DNA of 64,000 bases from QIAW01 sp035487295 (GCA_035487295.1 DATHMH010000034.1:1-64000); one strand, 5' to 3'. Numbered from the stretch's first letter, positions 50,506 through 60,328 are shown. Notes: generated by a model not told the origin, from the letters alone. Translations and numbers: made by a program.

Positions 50506-51552
50506 ATGAGCGATTTTATCCATCGGCTTCCCAAGGCCGAGCTTCATCTTCACCTCGAAGGCGCGGTGGAGCCGGCGACGCTGGGTGAGTTGAGCCGCCG
50601 CCACACCGCGCCGCTTCCCTTTCCGGGAAACAAATATGAGCAACCGGCGGAAGGGCTGCCGGTGCTCTCCGAAGCTGACGTCCGTAGACTTTACCAATAC
50701 AAGGATTTTCCCGGCTTCCTGATGGCTTTTAAGGCAGTCACCGAACGCCTGCGGACGGCCGATGATTACGAGCTCATCACCTACCGCATGATGGAGCGCT
50801 TGCGCGCCCAGAACGTGCGGCATGCCGAAGTGTACGTAAGTGTCGGTGTAGTGCACTGGCGCGGGCAGGATTTTGCCGAAGTCTTTCGCGGCATTGAGGC
50901 CGGGCGCGTGCGCGGAGAAAAAGATTTCGGCGTCTCGCTGCTTTGGATCTTCGATGCCGTGCGCCATTTCGGCCCGGATGCCGCTCAGCGAGTTGTAGAA
51001 GAGGCGGTGAGATGCCGCGAGCAAAATGAGAGCGTGGTTGGCTTTGGCATTGGAGGTGATGAGCGCCGTGGCCCGCCTGAACTTTTCCGTGAGGTCTACG
51101 GCAGCGCCCGCGAGCACGGCCTGCGCCTCACAGCCCATGCCGGCGAATCTGCCGGGCCGGAGTCGGTGTGGGGCGCAATCAACCTGGGCGCCGAGCGCAT
51201 TGGGCACGGCCTGAACGCCTGGCACGACCGTGAGCTGATGGCCACGCTGGTAGAGCGCCAGATTCCGGTAGAAATCTGCCTCAGCAGCAATTTGCGGACA
51301 GGCTGCTGCCCGGCGCCGAACCGGCATCCGTTAAAAACCTACTTTGACGTTGGCGTTATGGTGACGCTGAATACAGACGATCCCGCGATGTTTGAGACCA
51401 CACTCGAGCGCGAATATGGGGTTGCGCAGAGAGAATTCGGCTTCAGCGACGAACAGTTGCGCGAGATTGCGCGCAATTCCTTCGAGGCATCATTTTTGCC
51501 GGCGGAGAAAAAATTGGCATTTTTAAATATGGTCGATGTGCTTCCCGTTTAG
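50506..51552 (+). CDS. add: Adenosine deaminase family protein
   Basis: 348 residues, family length. The metal and catalytic motifs are AELHLHLEGAVEP at the start, LTAHAGESAGPES in the middle, ERIGHGLNAW and CLSSNLRTG, and the final NTDDPAMFETTLE. The HxHxEG site, HAGE catalytic Glu and the terminal TDDP metal-binding Asp are all intact. It converts adenosine (or adenine, or 6-aminodeoxyfutalosine) to the hydroxy form. Substrate choice among these is uncertain because the family members are similar. It follows the permease by 27 bases. Confidence 0.9.
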   Translation: MSDFIHRLPKAELHLHLEGAVEPATLGELSRRHTAPLPFPGNKYEQPAEGLPVLSEADVRRLYQYKDFPGFLMAFKAVTERLRTADDYELITYRMMERLRAQNVRHAEVYVSVGVVHWRGQDFAEVFRGIEAGRVRGEKDFGVSLLWIFDAVRHFGPDAAQRVVEEAVRCREQNESVVGFGIGGDERRGPPELFREVYGSAREHGLRLTAHAGESAGPESVWGAINLGAERIGHGLNAWHDRELMATLVERQIPVEICLSSNLRTGCCPAPNRHPLKTYFDVGVMVTLNTDDPAMFETTLEREYGVAQREFGFSDEQLREIARNSFEASFLPAEKKLAFLNMVDVLPV

Positions 51553-51592
51553 AAATTGGGTTTCTGATTCAATGCCCACTTCTTCCGCTTTT

Positions 51593-51622
51593 CTCTGTGC
51601 CTCGGTGTCTCTGTGGTGAATA
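51593..51622. repeat. CACAAAGG-family repeat left of hemL
   Basis: CTCTGTGCCTCGGTGTCTCT followed by GTGGTGAA. It is the approximate reverse complement of the tract at 52981, so hemL is bracketed by inverted copies. Confidence 0.65.
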
Positions 51623-51631
51623 ACTTGCATT

Positions 51632-52927
51632 TTAGCTGACTTGAGTGAACGCCTTCTCAGCAGCGTGAATCGTTGCTTCAATGTCTTTTCCCGTATGCGC
51701 GGTACTCATGAATGCCGCTTCAAACTGCGAGGGCGGTAAATAGATGCCCTGCTCCAGTATGGCGCGATGGAAGGCGGCGAACTTTTTCGTATCGGACTTT
51801 GCCGCTGAATCCCAATCCGTTACCGGATGACCGTTGAAGAACCATGTGAACATCGATCCCACGCGGTTGGCTTGCAATGGGATTTGTTGATTGCAAGCAG
51901 CCTGCGCAACGCCCGCCACAAGATTTGTCGATTGCCTCTCCAGCAGCAAATAAACATCCGGATGCTGGCGCAGGTAACGCAATGTCGCCAACCCCGCGGC
52001 CATGGCCAGCGGATTGCCAGAGAGCGTGCCCGCCTGATACATCGGTCCCAGCGGCGCTACAAGGTCCATGATCTCAGCCCTGCCGCCGTAGGCGCCAACG
52101 GGCACGCCTCCGCCGATGATCTTTCCCAAAGTGGTAATGTCAGGATGAATGCCATACAGCGCCTGGGCCCCGCCATAAGCCAGGCGGAAACCGGTCATGA
52201 CTTCATCCATAATCAATAGCGATTTGTCGAGCGCGGTAATGTCCCGCAGGGCTTTCAGATAACCAGCTGAGGGAGGCACACAGCCCATATTTCCCACAAC
52301 CGGCTCGACAATCACGCAGGCAATTTGCCGGGAGAATTTTTCAAATGCCAGTTCCACCGCGACAACATTGTTGTAAGGCAGCGCCAGGGTAAACTGCGTG
52401 ACCTCTTCGGGAACGCCCGCCGAGCCGGGAATGCCGAGCGTGGCCACGCCTGAACCGGCTTTGACCAGAAGCATATCGGCGTGTCCGTGGTAGCAACCCT
52501 CGAATTTTATGATGTACTTTCTTCCCGTATACGCACGCGCCAGGCGGATAGCAGACATGGTGGCTTCGGTCCCTGAGCTGACGAAGCGCACTTTTTCAAT
52601 GGAAGGAATAGCGTTGACGATCTCTTCCGCCAGATCGGGCTCGGATGGCGTGGTCGCTCCAAAGCTGGTTCCGTTGCGGGCCGCGGCCTCTACGGCCGCC
52701 AGCACCTCGGGATGAGCATGTCCCAGAATGAGCGGTCCCCAGGAGCCGACGTAATCAATGTATTCATTGCCGTCCGCATCCCACATACGCGAGCCCGAGC
52801 CGCGCACGACGATAGGCGGCTCGCCTCCCACCGAGGCAAAAGCGCGCACAGGAGAATCCACCCCGCCGGGGATGAGCTTTTCAGCGCGCTTCTGCAACGC
52901 GCGCGATTTTTCGAGGCTGCGAGACAT
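51632..52927 (-). CDS. hemL: Glutamate-1-semialdehyde 2,1-aminomutase
   Basis: 431 residues from ATG 52927; the open frame runs 20 codons further without support. It begins SRSLEKSRALQKRAEKLIPG, GVDSPVRAFASVGGEPPIVV and has DADGNEYIDYVGSWGPLILG. The PLP site is LLIMDEVMTGFRLAYGGAQ and the Schiff-base Lys269 is in TTLGKIIGGGVPVGAYGG. It moves the amino group to make 5-aminolevulinate, the entry to tetrapyrrole synthesis by the C5 route. It stands alone between two inverted spacer repeats. Confidence 0.97.
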   Translation of the reverse strand: MSRSLEKSRALQKRAEKLIPGGVDSPVRAFASVGGEPPIVVRGSGSRMWDADGNEYIDYVGSWGPLILGHAHPEVLAAVEAAARNGTSFGATTPSEPDLAEEIVNAIPSIEKVRFVSSGTEATMSAIRLARAYTGRKYIIKFEGCYHGHADMLLVKAGSGVATLGIPGSAGVPEEVTQFTLALPYNNVVAVELAFEKFSRQIACVIVEPVVGNMGCVPPSAGYLKALRDITALDKSLLIMDEVMTGFRLAYGGAQALYGIHPDITTLGKIIGGGVPVGAYGGRAEIMDLVAPLGPMYQAGTLSGNPLAMAAGLATLRYLRQHPDVYLLLERQSTNLVAGVAQAACNQQIPLQANRVGSMFTWFFNGHPVTDWDSAAKSDTKKFAAFHRAILEQGIYLPPSQFEAAFMSTAHTGKDIEATIHAAEKAFTQVS

Positions 52928-52980
52928 GACAGGAAACCATAGCATAACGAAAGAGCATTCAAAACTCAGCCAAACAATAT

Positions 52981-53013
52981 TCACCACGGAGGCACAGAGA
53001 CACGGAGAAGAAT
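52981..53013. repeat. CACAAAGG-family repeat right of hemL
   Basis: TTCACCACGGAGGCACAGAG followed by ACACGGAGAAGAA; inverted partner at 51593. Confidence 0.65.
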
Positions 53014-53095
53014 TGGGTCATGAGGTGGCCGCGAGTGATAATGAAGATAAGGGTTCAAAACACGATTGAACGGCGGCTGCTAAAATACAATCTGC

Positions 53096-56000
53096 ATGCT
53101 TCTGTCGTTCGTCCGCGAAGTTTTCGCGGACGCAGAGAAAACTGTCTCTTTTGCGCGCCTGGTCTCACATCTCAAAGCTTCTCTTCAGAAACCGGAGGGG
53201 GGTAGTAGAGACGGCGCAGGGCGCATCCGTGTCTCTGGACTCACTCCTCCTGCCAAGCTGCTTTACTTCGCACTGCTGCACCGCGGCCTGGGACGTCCTC
53301 TGCTCGTGCTCGTGCCTAATAACCGGGCCGCGGAGCAGATGCTGCCGGTGCTGCGAGCATTTTGCGAGCTGACCGGGGCCTGCGAGGCCTCGAGCGTTGT
53401 CGCGCTGCCGGCTTACGACGTTCTGCCCTTTGAAAATCTCTCGCCGCACCCTGAAATTCAGGAGACGCGCGCCAGCACACTGTGGAAAATCGCCACCGGG
53501 CGGGCCGCGCTGGTCATCGCGCCCATCGCGGCGGCGGCCATGTGTCTGCGTGAGCAGGAGTATTACGCCGACTTGGCGCGGATTATCCGCAAAGGCGAGG
53601 CCATTGACGCCGAGTGCCTGGTCGAACACCTCAACACCGTGGGCTACAGCGCGGTGGATGTAGTCGAGATGCCCGGCCAATACGCGTTGCGCGGCGGCAT
53701 TCTGGACGTCTACCCGCCCGAAGCCGAGCGTCCGGTGCGCATTGAATTCTTTGGCGACGAGGTGGAATCCATGCGCGCCTTCGACCCCGGCTCGCAACGC
53801 TCTCAGAGCCCGCGCGATGAAGTAGTCTTGCTGCCATTGACGGAAACACCGGTCTCCGAACAGACGCTGGCGGCCATTCACACTCGCCTCTCAGGCAAAC
53901 GGGTCTCTGGATCGCAGGAGATTCTGGAGCAGGCCATGGCATTGGGCGGGGTTTCCATCTTCCCAGGATGGGAATTTTATGCGCCTATCGCCGGACAGAA
54001 TTCCACCATCTTTGACCTGCTGCCGCGCGCAGCGGTTTTTGTGCATGAACCTGCCAGCGTCAATCAGGAGCTGGAAACCTGGTGGGAAAAAGTTCAGGAT
54101 GCGCACGAACGCAGCAACATCGGCTCGCTGGTCAGGCCACAGGAACTCTACATCCCGCCACCGAACCTGAATGCTCATATCGAAAAGCTTCCCGGAGGAA
54201 GCGTGGAACAGCTCGGCATTATCCACAGCGGTGAGGAAACGATTGAATTTTCCTCCCAGCCAACGCCGCGTTTTCACGGATCAATGCCGGCGATGGCCGA
54301 AGAAGTCCGCAAGCTGGTCGCTGAGAACCGGCAGGCCGTTTTTGCATTGCCCAGCCTGGGCGAGATGGAACGCATGGCCGAGGTCCTGGGCGAATACAAC
54401 ATTGCCTATCGCCTGGGCAGCCGGGGGCAGAAATCCGCAGGCACCTATGCCGACGAAGCCAGCCAGTATTTTGCAGAGGAAGAGGCCGGTGCGGTGTTGC
54501 TGGTCAAAGCCTTCGTGCCTGAAGGGGTGCAGCTTCCTGATGCCAGGTTGTCGTTGTTCGGCGCGCTCGATCTGTTCGATGAATCGGAGGTGATTGCGAC
54601 CCACACGGAAGGGCGCAAGTCGAAGGTCTCGGCCTTTCTCTCTGATTTTCGCGACCTGGCGGTTGGCGATTACGTGGTCCACGTGGAGCATGGCATTGGG
54701 CAGTACCTGGGGCTGAAAGAAATTTCGCAGAGCGAGGGCGAAGCGCCGCTTGAGTTCATGGTGCTGGAATATGCCGATGCCGCCAAGCTCTACGTTCCTC
54801 TCACCCGGCTCGACCTGGTGCAAAAATACCGCTCTGCCGAAGGCGGCAAGCCGGTGCTCAATCATCTGGGCAGCGCGGCCTGGGGCAGGACCAAGGCGCG
54901 CGTCAAGAAAGCCATGGCCGACATGGCCGATGAACTGCTCAAGCTCTACGCCGAGCGCAAGAGCGCGCAGGGCATCGCCTTCTCGCCTGATGGGCAATGG
55001 CAGCGCGAGTTTGAAGACGCCTTCGAGTACAACGAAACCGAAGACCAGCTTCAGGCCACCGCCGACATCAAGCGCGATATGGAATCATCGCAACCCATGG
55101 ATCGCCTGCTGTGCGGCGACGTGGGATACGGCAAGACGGAAGTCGCCATGCGCGCCGCCTTCAAAGCCGTGAGCGACAACAAGCAGGTTGCCGTGCTGGC
55201 GCCTACGACCGTGCTGGCCTTCCAGCACTGGGAGACATTCAAGCGCCGCTTTGCCGCTTTCCCGCTGACCATTGAGATGATGAGCCGCTTCCGCAGCGCA
55301 AAAGAACAAAAAGAAATCCAGCAGAAGGTGGAAGCCGGCAAAGTGGACATCCTGATCGGCACGCACCGCCTGCTCTCCAAAGACATAAAGTTCGCCGACC
55401 TTGGCCTTGTGGTCGTAGATGAAGAGCAGCGCTTCGGGGTGCGCCACAAAGAAAAGCTGAAGCACTTAAAGAAAGAAGTGGACGTGCTCGCCATGTCGGC
55501 CACGCCCATTCCCCGCACTCTGCACATGTCGCTGGTTGGGCTGCGGGATATGAGCGTGATTGAAACCCCGCCGCAGGACCGCATGGCCATCCAGACGGTG
55601 GTGGCCGCGTTCGATGAAAAGCTGATTCGCACCGCGATTGAGCACGAGCTGGAGCGCAGCGGGCAGATATATTTTGTCCATAACCGGGTGGAATCCATTT
55701 ACGAGATTGCGGCCCGGATTCAGGAGATGGTCCCCAAGGCGCGCGTACTCGTTGGCCACGGACAGATGCCGGAAAACGAGCTGGAACGGGTGATGCTCAA
55801 ATTTATCCGCCACGAAGCCGACGTGCTGGTGGCCACCACCATCATTGAAAACGGACTCGATATCCCGCTGTGCAACACCATGATCATCAATCGCGCCGAC
55901 CGCCATGGGCTGAGCGAGCTTTATCAGTTACGCGGACGCGTAGGCCGCTCCAATCGCCGCGCCTATGCTTATCTTCTGGTCCCTGCTGAAGCCGAGCTCA

Positions 56001-56668
56001 CGCCGGTCGCCCGCCGCCGGCTGGCTGCGCTCAAAGAATTTTCTGACCTCGGCGCCGGGTTCAAGATCGCCGCCCTCGATCTTGAACTGCGCGGGGCCGG
56101 CAACCTGCTGGGCGGCCAGCAGAGCGGACACATTGATGCCGTTGGCTTTGAAATGTATACGTCGATGCTGGAGCAGGCGGTGCGCGAGTTGAAGGGCGAG
56201 GCCGCGCCGCAGGAAGTGGATACACAACTGAACCTCGGCCTCAACATCCGCATTCCCGCCGAATACATTGCCGAAGAAAACCAGCGTCTGCGCATGTATA
56301 AGCGTGTGGCCGGAGTTGAAAACGAAAAGGCCCTGGCTGATGTTACGGCGGAGCTGAGCGACCGCTACGGGGCACCTCCGCCAGCGGTCGAGAACCTGCT
56401 GCGCTACGCCGCCTTGAGATTGCAAAGCAAGCGCGTCGGCGTGGCCGGCATTGACCGCAAGCGCGACCTGGTAAATATCAGGTTCGTGGCGGAAGCGAAA
56501 ATCGATCCGCTGCGCCTCGCGGATTTTGTAGGCAAAGAACGCGGCGCGCAGTTCTCGCCCGCAGGCATCCTGAAATTTACTTTGAAGGCCATGCAGGCCG
56601 AGGAAGTGCTGGAAAAACTGCAATCGCTGTTGACCAATCTCGCGGCTGAGAAGCTCGCTGTTTCTTAG
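53096..56668 (+). CDS. mfd: Transcription-repair coupling factor
   Basis: 1190 residues, near family length. The UvrB-like N-terminal part (about 60-400) includes LLVLVPNNRAAEQMLPVL, QYALRGGILDVYPPEAERP and RIEFFGDEVESMRAFDPGSQ. The RNA-polymerase-binding domain is at about 515-580 (LAVGDYVVHVEHGIGQYLGL). The translocase has GDVGYGKTEVAMRAAFKAV (about 675-693), VVVDEEQRFGVRHKEKLK (about 773), TTIIENGLDIPLCNTMIIN and QLRGRVGRSNRRAYAYL. The TRCF C-terminal domain is at about 1000-1150. It removes stalled RNA polymerase and recruits UvrA. A stretch of about 30 residues (EKPEGGSRDGAGRIRVSG) after the start is variable and unlike other Mfd. Confidence 0.96.
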   Translation: MLLSFVREVFADAEKTVSFARLVSHLKASLQKPEGGSRDGAGRIRVSGLTPPAKLLYFALLHRGLGRPLLVLVPNNRAAEQMLPVLRAFCELTGACEASSVVALPAYDVLPFENLSPHPEIQETRASTLWKIATGRAALVIAPIAAAAMCLREQEYYADLARIIRKGEAIDAECLVEHLNTVGYSAVDVVEMPGQYALRGGILDVYPPEAERPVRIEFFGDEVESMRAFDPGSQRSQSPRDEVVLLPLTETPVSEQTLAAIHTRLSGKRVSGSQEILEQAMALGGVSIFPGWEFYAPIAGQNSTIFDLLPRAAVFVHEPASVNQELETWWEKVQDAHERSNIGSLVRPQELYIPPPNLNAHIEKLPGGSVEQLGIIHSGEETIEFSSQPTPRFHGSMPAMAEEVRKLVAENRQAVFALPSLGEMERMAEVLGEYNIAYRLGSRGQKSAGTYADEASQYFAEEEAGAVLLVKAFVPEGVQLPDARLSLFGALDLFDESEVIATHTEGRKSKVSAFLSDFRDLAVGDYVVHVEHGIGQYLGLKEISQSEGEAPLEFMVLEYADAAKLYVPLTRLDLVQKYRSAEGGKPVLNHLGSAAWGRTKARVKKAMADMADELLKLYAERKSAQGIAFSPDGQWQREFEDAFEYNETEDQLQATADIKRDMESSQPMDRLLCGDVGYGKTEVAMRAAFKAVSDNKQVAVLAPTTVLAFQHWETFKRRFAAFPLTIEMMSRFRSAKEQKEIQQKVEAGKVDILIGTHRLLSKDIKFADLGLVVVDEEQRFGVRHKEKLKHLKKEVDVLAMSATPIPRTLHMSLVGLRDMSVIETPPQDRMAIQTVVAAFDEKLIRTAIEHELERSGQIYFVHNRVESIYEIAARIQEMVPKARVLVGHGQMPENELERVMLKFIRHEADVLVATTIIENGLDIPLCNTMIINRADRHGLSELYQLRGRVGRSNRRAYAYLLVPAEAELTPVARRRLAALKEFSDLGAGFKIAALDLELRGAGNLLGGQQSGHIDAVGFEMYTSMLEQAVRELKGEAAPQEVDTQLNLGLNIRIPAEYIAEENQRLRMYKRVAGVENEKALADVTAELSDRYGAPPPAVENLLRYAALRLQSKRVGVAGIDRKRDLVNIRFVAEAKIDPLRLADFVGKERGAQFSPAGILKFTLKAMQAEEVLEKLQSLLTNLAAEKLAVS

Positions 56669-56688
56669 CCATCCCGCCTCTAAAGCGC

Positions 56689-56710
56689 GCACAGCCGAGG
56701 ATGGCTGTGC
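56689..56710. repeat. Palindromic spacer element (GCACAGCC), second copy
   Basis: GCACAGCC (56689-56696) with GGCTGTGC (56703-56710), loop GAGGAT. It lies just after mfd. Confidence 0.65.
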
Positions 56711-56790
56711 CACACGTAAAAAGCGGCACCCGCCCAGATGACAAGTTCTTCGCCGGTCAAATATGATGGCTTGGCGAGGAATTTTGCCGA

Positions 56791-58569
56791 ATGCGTCCAG
56801 TTGTCTTCCTGCTTACCGCGAGTCTGGTCTTAATAAGCACGCTCAGCTCAGCCCAAGCTAAACCGCACCAACCGGCCCCCAAGCGCGCACCAGACACCAA
56901 CTGGGACGCGCTGGTAGAAGAGTTTTTCAACCAGAACTATTTCAAGTTCGGCCCCACTGCCGGGACCGCCGCCGGGTTCCATCAGTATGACCCGCTGCTT
57001 GAAGATTACTCGCGGGCGGCGTATGAAAAAGAAATTCTTTCGCTGAAAGAGTTTCGCAGCCGCTTCGAAGATTTCGATCCGCAAAAGCTGAACGAAGAGC
57101 AGCAGGGCGACCGTCAGGTGGCGCTGGGTTATATCGATTCCACATTGCTCAACCTTGAAACATTGCGCTTGTGGGAAAAGAACCCCGACCAGTATTCCAG
57201 CAACATCAGCAGTTCGGTGTTCGTGATCATGAGCCGCAATTTCGCTCCGCCCGAGGAGCGGCTCAAATCCGTGATCGCGCGCGAAAAGCTGATGCCTAAG
57301 GTCTTTGTGGCGGCGCGGGCGAACTTGAACAATCCGCCTAAGATCTACACCGAGATCGCGCTGATGCAGGTGCCCGGCATCATCAGCTTCTTCCAGAAAG
57401 ACGTTCCCGAGGCGTTTAAAGGCGTCCACGACAGCGCCCTGCTCAAAGAATTTCACGCCAGCAATAGCGCGGTAATCCATTCCCTGGAAAATTATGAGAA
57501 GTGGGTGAAAAACGATCTGCTGCCGCGCTCCAAGGGCGACTTCCGCCTGGGCGCCGAGAACTACAGCAAAAAGCTGCTGTATGACGAAATGGTCGATCTC
57601 CCGCTCGACCGGCTGCTGGAGATTGGCATGGCCAACCTCCGGGCCAATCAGCAGTGGTACAAGGAAACAGCGGCCCTGTATGATTCCACTCGCACGCCGC
57701 AGCAGATTCTGGAAGAGATCGGCAAAGACCATCCTGCGCCCGATAAGCTGCTGCAATCGTTTCGCGACGTTCTGGGTGGGTTGAAAACCTACATCGAAGA
57801 AAAAAAGATCATTACCATTCCCTCGGAAGTAATGCCCATCGTGGAAGAGACGCCGCCATTTGCGCGAGCATTGACCTTCGCCTCGATGGATACGCCCGGC
57901 CCCTACGAGAGGAAGGCAAAGGAAGCGTATTTTAACGTCACCCTGCCTGAGCCCGACTGGAAGCCGGAGGAAGTTGAAGAACACATGGCCGGATTTAATT
58001 ACGGCACCATCATCAGCACGGCGGTGCATGAAGCTTATCCGGGGCATTACATCCAGTTTTTGTGGGAGCCGCAGGCGCCTTCGAAGATCCGCAAGCTGCT
58101 GGGCGCCAATACCGACATCGAAGGCTGGGCGCACTATTGCGAGCAGATGATGCTCGATGAGGGTTACGGACGCGACCCCAATCTGCCCCTCGAGCAGGAT
58201 AAGAAATTCCTGAAACTGCGTCTCGGCCAGTTGCAGGATGCCCTGCTGCGCAACGCGCGTTTCATCGTTGGCATCAAGATGCACACCGGGCAGATGACCT
58301 TCGACCAGGCCGTGGATTTTTTCGTGACCGAAGGCTATCAGTCGCGCACCAACGGAGAGCGCGAGACGCGGCGGGGAACTTCAGACCCAACGTATCTGTA
58401 CTACACGCTGGGCAAGCTGCAAATCCTGAAGCTGCGGGAAGACTACAAGAAAAAGATGGGCGATAAATTCAGCTTGCAGGAATTTCACGATCAATTCATA
58501 AAACAAGGCTTCCCGCCCATTAGAGTCATTCGCAAGGCAATGCTGGGGGATGATAGTCCAGTTCTTTAA
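56791..58569 (+). CDS. Secreted DUF885 zinc-peptidase-like protein
   Basis: 592 residues with a signal peptide (VVFLLTASLVLISTLSSAQA). It belongs to DUF885, a helical gluzincin-like family. The key motif HEAYPGH is at 413-419 in STAVHEAYPGHYIQFLWEP, with the Glu of EGWAHYCEQMMLDEG about 30 residues later. The family includes many secreted proteins of Acidobacteriota and Xanthomonadota; peptide hydrolysis is expected but substrates are not defined. The start follows AGGAATTTTGCCG. A second zinc ligand pattern HExxxxH-x(n)-E is consistent. Monocistronic. Confidence 0.85.
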   Translation: MRPVVFLLTASLVLISTLSSAQAKPHQPAPKRAPDTNWDALVEEFFNQNYFKFGPTAGTAAGFHQYDPLLEDYSRAAYEKEILSLKEFRSRFEDFDPQKLNEEQQGDRQVALGYIDSTLLNLETLRLWEKNPDQYSSNISSSVFVIMSRNFAPPEERLKSVIAREKLMPKVFVAARANLNNPPKIYTEIALMQVPGIISFFQKDVPEAFKGVHDSALLKEFHASNSAVIHSLENYEKWVKNDLLPRSKGDFRLGAENYSKKLLYDEMVDLPLDRLLEIGMANLRANQQWYKETAALYDSTRTPQQILEEIGKDHPAPDKLLQSFRDVLGGLKTYIEEKKIITIPSEVMPIVEETPPFARALTFASMDTPGPYERKAKEAYFNVTLPEPDWKPEEVEEHMAGFNYGTIISTAVHEAYPGHYIQFLWEPQAPSKIRKLLGANTDIEGWAHYCEQMMLDEGYGRDPNLPLEQDKKFLKLRLGQLQDALLRNARFIVGIKMHTGQMTFDQAVDFFVTEGYQSRTNGERETRRGTSDPTYLYYTLGKLQILKLREDYKKKMGDKFSLQEFHDQFIKQGFPPIRVIRKAMLGDDSPVL

Positions 58570-58575
58570 ATTTTT

Positions 58576-58603
58576 AGTACTGAGTACTGGGTACTGAGTA
58601 CTC
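58576..58603. repeat. TACTGAG-type heptamer repeat
   Basis: AGTACTGAGTACTGGGTACT followed by GAGTACTCG, four tandem heptamers between the DUF885 gene and galU. Confidence 0.75.
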
Positions 58604-58623
58604 GATTGAGAGTGCTGAATGCT

Positions 58624-59502
58624 ATGTTAAAAGTCCGCAAAGCAGTGTTTCCCGCCGCTGGATTGGGCACGCGTTTCTTGCCCGCCACCAAAGCCATGCC
58701 CAAAGAGATGCTTCCCCTGGTGGATAAACCCATCATCCAGTATGGAGTCGAAGAAGCGCTGGCCGCCGGCTGCGACCAGATTGTGATCGTGACCGGCCGC
58801 GGCAAGACCGCCATTGAAGACCACTTCGACGTAAGCTACGAGCTGGAAAAGATGCTGGAGGAGAAGGGGAAAAAAGAGCTGCTGGCCATCGTGCATCACA
58901 TTTCAGACATGATCCACGTGGCTTATGTGCGGCAGAAAGAGGCCCTCGGCCTGGGACATGCCGTGCTGATGGCGCGCGAACTGATCGGCAATGAACCCTT
59001 TGCCGTGCTGCTGGCCGATGACGTGATTGACGCGAACGTGCCCTGCCTCAAACAGATGATCGATGTTTTTGAAGAGACGCAATCTTCCGTCATTGCCACC
59101 CAGGTGGTCGAGGGACCGGCTATTTCTTCGTATGGTGTGCTCGACGCCAAGCCGGTGGACGGCAAGTTCCAGGGGCGGCTCTTTGACATCTCCAACATGG
59201 TGGAAAAACCCAGGAGAGAAGAGGCCCCCTCGAACCTTGCCATCATTGGGCGCTATATTCTGACCCCGAAAATTTGGGATGCGCTGGAACGCACGCCCCT
59301 GGGGACCGGCGGCGAGCTGCAGCTCACCGACGCCCTACGGCTGTTGCTGCAGGAAGAAAAAGTCTACGGCTATTGCTTTGAAGGCAAGCGGCACGACACC
59401 GGTGACAAAGCTGGGTTCCTCAAGGCCACCGTGGAATTTGCCCTCAAGCGTCCTGATTTGGGCGACGATCTGAGAACATGGCTTAAAGGGTTGAAGCTTT
59501 AA
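58624..59502 (+). CDS. galU: UTP-glucose-1-phosphate uridylyltransferase
   Basis: 292 residues from ATG 58624; an earlier in-frame start at 58606 lies in repeat sequence. The nucleotide loop is AVFPAAGLGTRFLPATKAMP, followed by KEMLPLVDKPIIQYGVEEAL. Other motifs are YVRQKEALGLGHAVLMAREL, LLADDVIDANVPCLKQMIDV and LEDEL-type C-terminus EGKRHDTGDKAGFLKATVEF. It makes UDP-glucose, a donor for surface polysaccharide synthesis, so it is a plausible supplier for the transferases at 39372 and 40535. Confidence 0.96.
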   Translation: MLKVRKAVFPAAGLGTRFLPATKAMPKEMLPLVDKPIIQYGVEEALAAGCDQIVIVTGRGKTAIEDHFDVSYELEKMLEEKGKKELLAIVHHISDMIHVAYVRQKEALGLGHAVLMARELIGNEPFAVLLADDVIDANVPCLKQMIDVFEETQSSVIATQVVEGPAISSYGVLDAKPVDGKFQGRLFDISNMVEKPRREEAPSNLAIIGRYILTPKIWDALERTPLGTGGELQLTDALRLLLQEEKVYGYCFEGKRHDTGDKAGFLKATVEFALKRPDLGDDLRTWLKGLKL

Positions 59503-59631
59503 GAGGTACTGTTAGAACAGCATTTTTTGGTTGGCAAACTGGATTCGCAAGCCTGCTCTGCCCATTGCATTTTTAGTCTTTCCGCACGATGATTGCTGGG
59601 TCTATTCATCTCATCAGGAAGGAATGCATCC

Positions 59632-60327
59632 ATGGCTATTCCCGTTTTGAAACCTACGGCGGCCCGCGACGAGAAATTCGCCGGCGTGACCTACCATATC
59701 GAAGGCGAGCTTGTACCGGTGCTGCACCTCGAGTTGGGAAATACTCCGGTGTATTTCGAGCATTACATTCTTCTGTGGAAAGAGCCGAAGGTGCAGATCG
59801 GCGTCAAGTCGCTGAAGGGCGCTTTCAAACGTATCATGGCGGGAATGCCCATCTTTATGACGGAAGCATCGGGCCCCGGCCAGATCGGCTTCAGCCGCGA
59901 CGGCGCGGGACACATTTTTGCCGTCCATCTGAACCGCGGCGAAGGAATCGAAATGCGCGAACACCAGTTTCTGGCCGCCACCGGCGGGGTTGAGTACACC
60001 TTCACGCGGGTGAAGGGCATTGCCAATATGCTGCTGGGCGGGACCGGGTTCTTCATCGATCATTTCACCGCACAACAGGCTGAAGGCATTGTCTGGGTGC
60101 ACGGATACGGAAATGTCTTCGAAGTGACACTCGCAGCCGGCGAACAGATTGACATTGAGCCCGGCGGTTGGGTGTACAAAGACCGCAGCGTGCAGATGGA
60201 TACGCAGTTCCAGAGATTTTCCACGGGATTATTTGCCAGCGCCGGACAGATCGTGTGGAACCGTTTCACCGGACCGGGAAGAGTCGGAGTTCAATCCATG
60301 TACGTTCACATGGAAACGGCGGAATAG
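59632..60327 (+). CDS. AIM24-family protein
   Basis: 231 residues from ATG 59632, which has an AGGAAGGA ribosome-binding site upstream; the open frame to 59593 is not needed. The domain is the all-beta AIM24 fold (TIGR00266-like): VTYHIEGELVPVLHLELGNT, GAFKRIMAGMPIFMTEASGP, HQFLAATGGVEYTFTRVKGI, EGIVWVHGYGNVFEVTLAAG. AIM24 proteins are named after a mitochondrial protein, and bacterial members have no proven function. No signal peptide. galU ends 129 bases upstream. Confidence 0.88.
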   Translation: MAIPVLKPTAARDEKFAGVTYHIEGELVPVLHLELGNTPVYFEHYILLWKEPKVQIGVKSLKGAFKRIMAGMPIFMTEASGPGQIGFSRDGAGHIFAVHLNRGEGIEMREHQFLAATGGVEYTFTRVKGIANMLLGGTGFFIDHFTAQQAEGIVWVHGYGNVFEVTLAAGEQIDIEPGGWVYKDRSVQMDTQFQRFSTGLFASAGQIVWNRFTGPGRVGVQSMYVHMETAE

Positions 60328-60328
60328 T

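Noticed and set aside
56848..58284. 478-codon open frame on the minus strand
   Set aside because: Antisense shadow of the DUF885 gene; no recognisable motif and unusual composition.
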